A stretch of 60,000 nt of DNA, taken from Bolinopsis microptera (taxonomy: Eukaryota; Ctenophora; Tentaculata; Lobata; Bolinopsidae). The position numbers were made by a program, and so were the translations under genes. The stretch spans positions 4,816,460 through 4,876,459 of the forward strand of contig NC_087083.1 in assembly GCF_026151205.1 (NCBI RefSeq). Direction: 5' to 3'. A model generated the notes under the pieces. The model made no database searches and had not been told where the DNA came from. It saw nothing but the letters and a program-made list of their open reading frames with translations. Below, piece after piece: positions 56,746 through 60,000 of the stretch (the stretch's first letter is position 1; the number at the start of each line of letters is the position of its first letter).

Positions 56746-59710
56746 ACTTTAAAATGTAGGCGGTTAATCATCAGTTCTATTCTAAGAGCTCTATTCATAA
56801 AAGTGAGGTTGCTTTACTACAGTTGCCTAATGAAACCTTTTACCTGGTGAGATGAATGGTGAATGGGTGAATTGATAAGTGAATGAATTTGATGTACCTG
56901 ATGATTACCTCCTGTAGCTATAGCTGGCCACTGTAGTGCGCCCTCACTTATCCTTACCTTACGTTAATATAAGTATTTATAGTATATAGGCCGGTTCCGT
57001 TGTCGGCCAGGATCGCCGTATTAGCCACGCTGAGGGCTTTGTTAAGTAGTATATAAATTAATTGGTGGTGATTTCATGGTTTATCTTATCAACTTATAGT
57101 TATACCTTTGGTGACCGGGACAGTGCGTGTGACTTTGAGTAAACACATCTTCTGTAACTCCTCGTGGTGCACAAAACCATTCCAACCTATGTATGTCCCC
57201 CTTACGGGTTCCACAAGCCCGACGGTACATAGTTAGACGAAAGACAGAGAAGCCTTGATTGCCAGATCAAGGACTGCATCAGTAGCAGCGAAATACGGAT
57301 ATACCTTCTCCCTTACAGTCAGCGAGCTGACAACTATCTGACTGTGTCTTTTAGGCCTTGCCACACCACTTTCGCTATTGCATTCGCTCGCCCTTATTTA
57401 CTGACACATTCGCACACAAGGTCTCTCTTATTGAGTCTATACTCACGATCGCCATTACTTACCAGTTCAACTTGTGCTACACAGGTACTGTTGACATGTG
57501 AATCTTGGGTGCCCTATTTAGTTCAGTGACCTGGTTATGTGTCACGTACGTTTCCGTACGTGACTACATTATATAAAATGTTTGAGGTCTTTAAGATTAT
57601 ATTTTTACTTAAATGCACCAGCCTGCGAATGTTCATTGAGATATTGAATGCAGCCTGACCCGGGTGACGTTAGTAAAGTTGTGTTTAAATGATCCGGCCC
57701 GGAGACAAACTTGTTATATTATTATGACTCGGTTCTCGGACTGCGATATATATTAAAATTTCTCATTGCTGTCCCTGGTGAGGTACAAATTACTGTCATT
57801 ATCGGACAGCGCTCCCTATAATTGGCACTCGGAAGGATCAGTTCTCCAGCTGATATAATTAGCCTGTCCGACTTTATTTTAGAATGTGCCGCTGATTCCA
57901 GGAAAGTACCTGACAACTTTAGGGGGACTGGTCGTATTCGCCACGTCATTACGTGTTCGCCACTAAAATATGGAACTTTATTCGCCAGACTCCATGATTC
58001 ATGAGAAACAATAATATCGGAGCAGACCGGTGTAATCATGCTAAGAGCGCTTAAAGTTAATTATAGTTATAATACCGTACTTAATCTTGATACACACAAA
58101 TACACTTCTTTCATCGCGTACATTTTACAGTTCCTCATTCTGATCAGTTACTTATTCTGATCTGTTTACTCTTCACCGTTAACTCACAATTATCAATTTA
58201 ATTTGGGCATAGACAGAAATTTTGGTAATCTACCCGTCAATATTTGTGCAAATGCCTTGGAGTTAATAATAATATGGCTGGTACGTTAACTCCGTTCATA
58301 TTGTGCCCGTTACATTGGTCTTAAATGCAAGTTTTATAAAAATCAAAAACTATCAGAGTTTAGTTAATTGAAACTTTTAGTAATTCAACGGTCGCTTTTG
58401 CTAAAATAACCTTATGAATTTGGTCAAGGAGGGTGTATATTAGTCGACAAATTTTGTTAACTTTTCAATAGTCCTCGTTTACTAGTGTACTGTAATGTTA
58501 TACAAATTGTACTGTGGAAAATGGAATTGACGTGTTACCCAAAAGTGCTGCAAGAAATCTGTTTGGATCAATGAGGGGGGTTCGTAGAATATAACTCGTA
58601 AAAATATATAGTCCGCGTTTTAAGCTGTAGGTAGTAATCTCGCCAAGTGAGAGCTACTGTGCAAACTACACAAACTAAGGCCATGCAGAATTAATGACTA
58701 CATGGTCATCAAGTAGGTGCTCGCCTTCATCTTTGTCAAGGAATTCAAGAAACTTAAAGGAATATTTTACCCTGTTTAAAAACAAGTACAGAACTTTAAG
58801 GCCATGCAGACTTACCACTGCATGGTCGTCAAAATCTTTCGGCCAGTTTTGCATACAGCCGCCTTTTTCATTAAACTAACAGCGATCTATATAAATTAGT
58901 AGTGTTATTGGTGTTTTCTGGTAAAATGTAAGAATGTACGCCGTTGTTTAACCACGGACATATCACGCCTATTTAAGTCTAGTTGCAAATAATGGCCGTA
59001 AAATATTCGGATAAATAATGTAAAAATTCCGCGTTAATCAGTAGGCTGGCATTGGACACAGTGCTTTGTCTCTTTGATTGAGACGGGTTCGACGTGATGA
59101 ATATTGATTTATGAGTAAAATAAAAATAGTGGGGTGAACTGAGCGTGAGTGAATTAATAAGTTTGGCTTAAGCTGGTCCACTCGGTAACCGTGGTTTGTA
59201 TTGGTGCCGTTAATTTGAATATGAGCCATATTCGATCTCAGAATTTTTTGTGTGGTTACTTTAAAATGCTGGCATTCTGGGGCGTTACAAAAGGTTTGCC
59301 TATGGCCTCTCTTTTGCACATACGACAAAATGTGCCTTCCCAGCAGTAACCACGTAGCCTGGCCTTTGGTTACCATAGTGTATCAACTCTCGCTTCATTA
59401 CAAATACAATTATTATCAGAAATTATTGTCGTCAAAAAAACTGAATAATTGGAAAATTCAATCACATTGGCCTTCGCCCTGTATTAAAATGTTGCTTTCT
59501 TTCTAGAAAGTTCGATTTCGCCATATATGGGCGTGGAACATTTTATAAACTTATAAAATTAGCCTCGATGCTACTGCCTACATAACTTAAAATATTAAAT
59601 TAACATACTTGTAACGATGAGTTGTGATGTGGATAATATATTGACGCAATTACTGACCAGCACGGTAACACACAACTTATACAGTACAGTTACTCCTCAG
59701 GGCTCTATTT

Positions 59711-59937
59711 CTTAGTTACTGATTTAGTAACGCCATGTATGGCCCGTTATATTTCATTATGTTCTATCACATTTCGCCAAAAATTTTCCGCCAGAAGTAG
59801 CACATTTAGCTTACAATTCGTTACTTAGTTACTAATTTAGTAACGCCATGTATGGCCCGTTATATTTCATTATGTTCTATCACATTTCGCCAAAAATTTT
59901 CCGCCAAAAGTAGCACATTTAGCTTACAATTCTTTAC
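59711..59937 (+). repeat. 113-bp tandem duplication
   Basis: cttagttactgatttagtaa (59711) and cttagttactaatttagtaa (59824) begin two copies that differ at only a few bases; each contains acatttcgccaaaaattttc. More copies could lie past the window's end. Confidence 0.92.
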
Positions 59938-60000
59938 TAGTGCAAACTGAGCGCTTTTTATGGAACGACAACTCTTACCTTGGTGGCCTGCAATGCCTCT

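Larger units (their letters stand above)
55640..60000. other. No gene seen; short repeats
   Basis: A T run at 55651-55674, then AT-rich sequence with small frames that look like chance. A short duplication of aaggccatgcaga..tta with catggtc lies at 58677 and 58799. Confidence 0.5.

Noticed and set aside
57722-58039. 105-aa minus-strand ORF
   Set aside because: No recognisable domain, and no supporting splice or repeat context; left unannotated.

Overview
This window is animal (metazoan) nuclear DNA, AT-rich and gene-poor. Genes are split by GT-AG introns of kilobase size. A class A GPCR and an SLC4A11-type transporter are present. Most other recognisable sequence is decayed transposable elements (Penelope-like, several LINEs, tRNA-headed SINEs, TIR/MITE elements) and simple repeats, including TTAGGG-type telomeric motifs. 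The mix suggests an invertebrate animal. I cannot name the phylum from sequence alone.

Layout. 1-12.9 kb: a diverged tandem duplication with an 11-bp minisatellite (0.2-2.3 kb), a SINE (2.8-3.3 kb), a decayed Penelope-like element fused end to end with a decayed LINE (5.4-7.7 kb, minus strand), a TA-flanked TIR element (7.7-8.6 kb), tandem LINE 3' ends (8.7-9.25 kb) and a 1.27-kb TIR element with a repeated subterminal motif (10.5-11.8 kb). 12.9-45.7 kb: one large plus-strand gene that I rebuilt from 19 coding exons with matching phases. It encodes an 821-residue SLC4A11-like membrane transporter. Its introns carry nearly everything else in this part: a telomere-like palindrome (intron 2), an intact intronless GPCR gene on the opposite strand plus a hAT-like element nested in an older repeat (intron 6), a poly-G/poly-C MITE six bases past a splice donor (intron 7), and an 11.8-kb intron 8 holding LINE debris, long microsatellites, a second MITE of the same poly-C family and a SINE. 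45.7-60 kb: no conserved host gene seen. It holds a GC-rich 1.7-kb TIR element (47.0-48.7 kb), another TIR element (49.4-50.2 kb), the C-terminal part of a LINE reverse transcriptase (52.0-52.7 kb), an unidentified 278-residue single-pass membrane ORF (54.7-55.5 kb, minus) and short tandem repeats.

How genes relate: the two convincing protein genes are nested, with the GPCR antisense inside intron 6 of the transporter gene. No operon-like or multi-gene system is visible. I found no previously undescribed molecular system. The points most worth checking are the nested GPCR, the TTAA-flanked MITE family whose ends are long G/C homopolymers (one copy sitting on a splice donor), the telomere-motif palindrome, the 38-bp perfect palindrome, and the unidentified membrane ORF at 54.7 kb.
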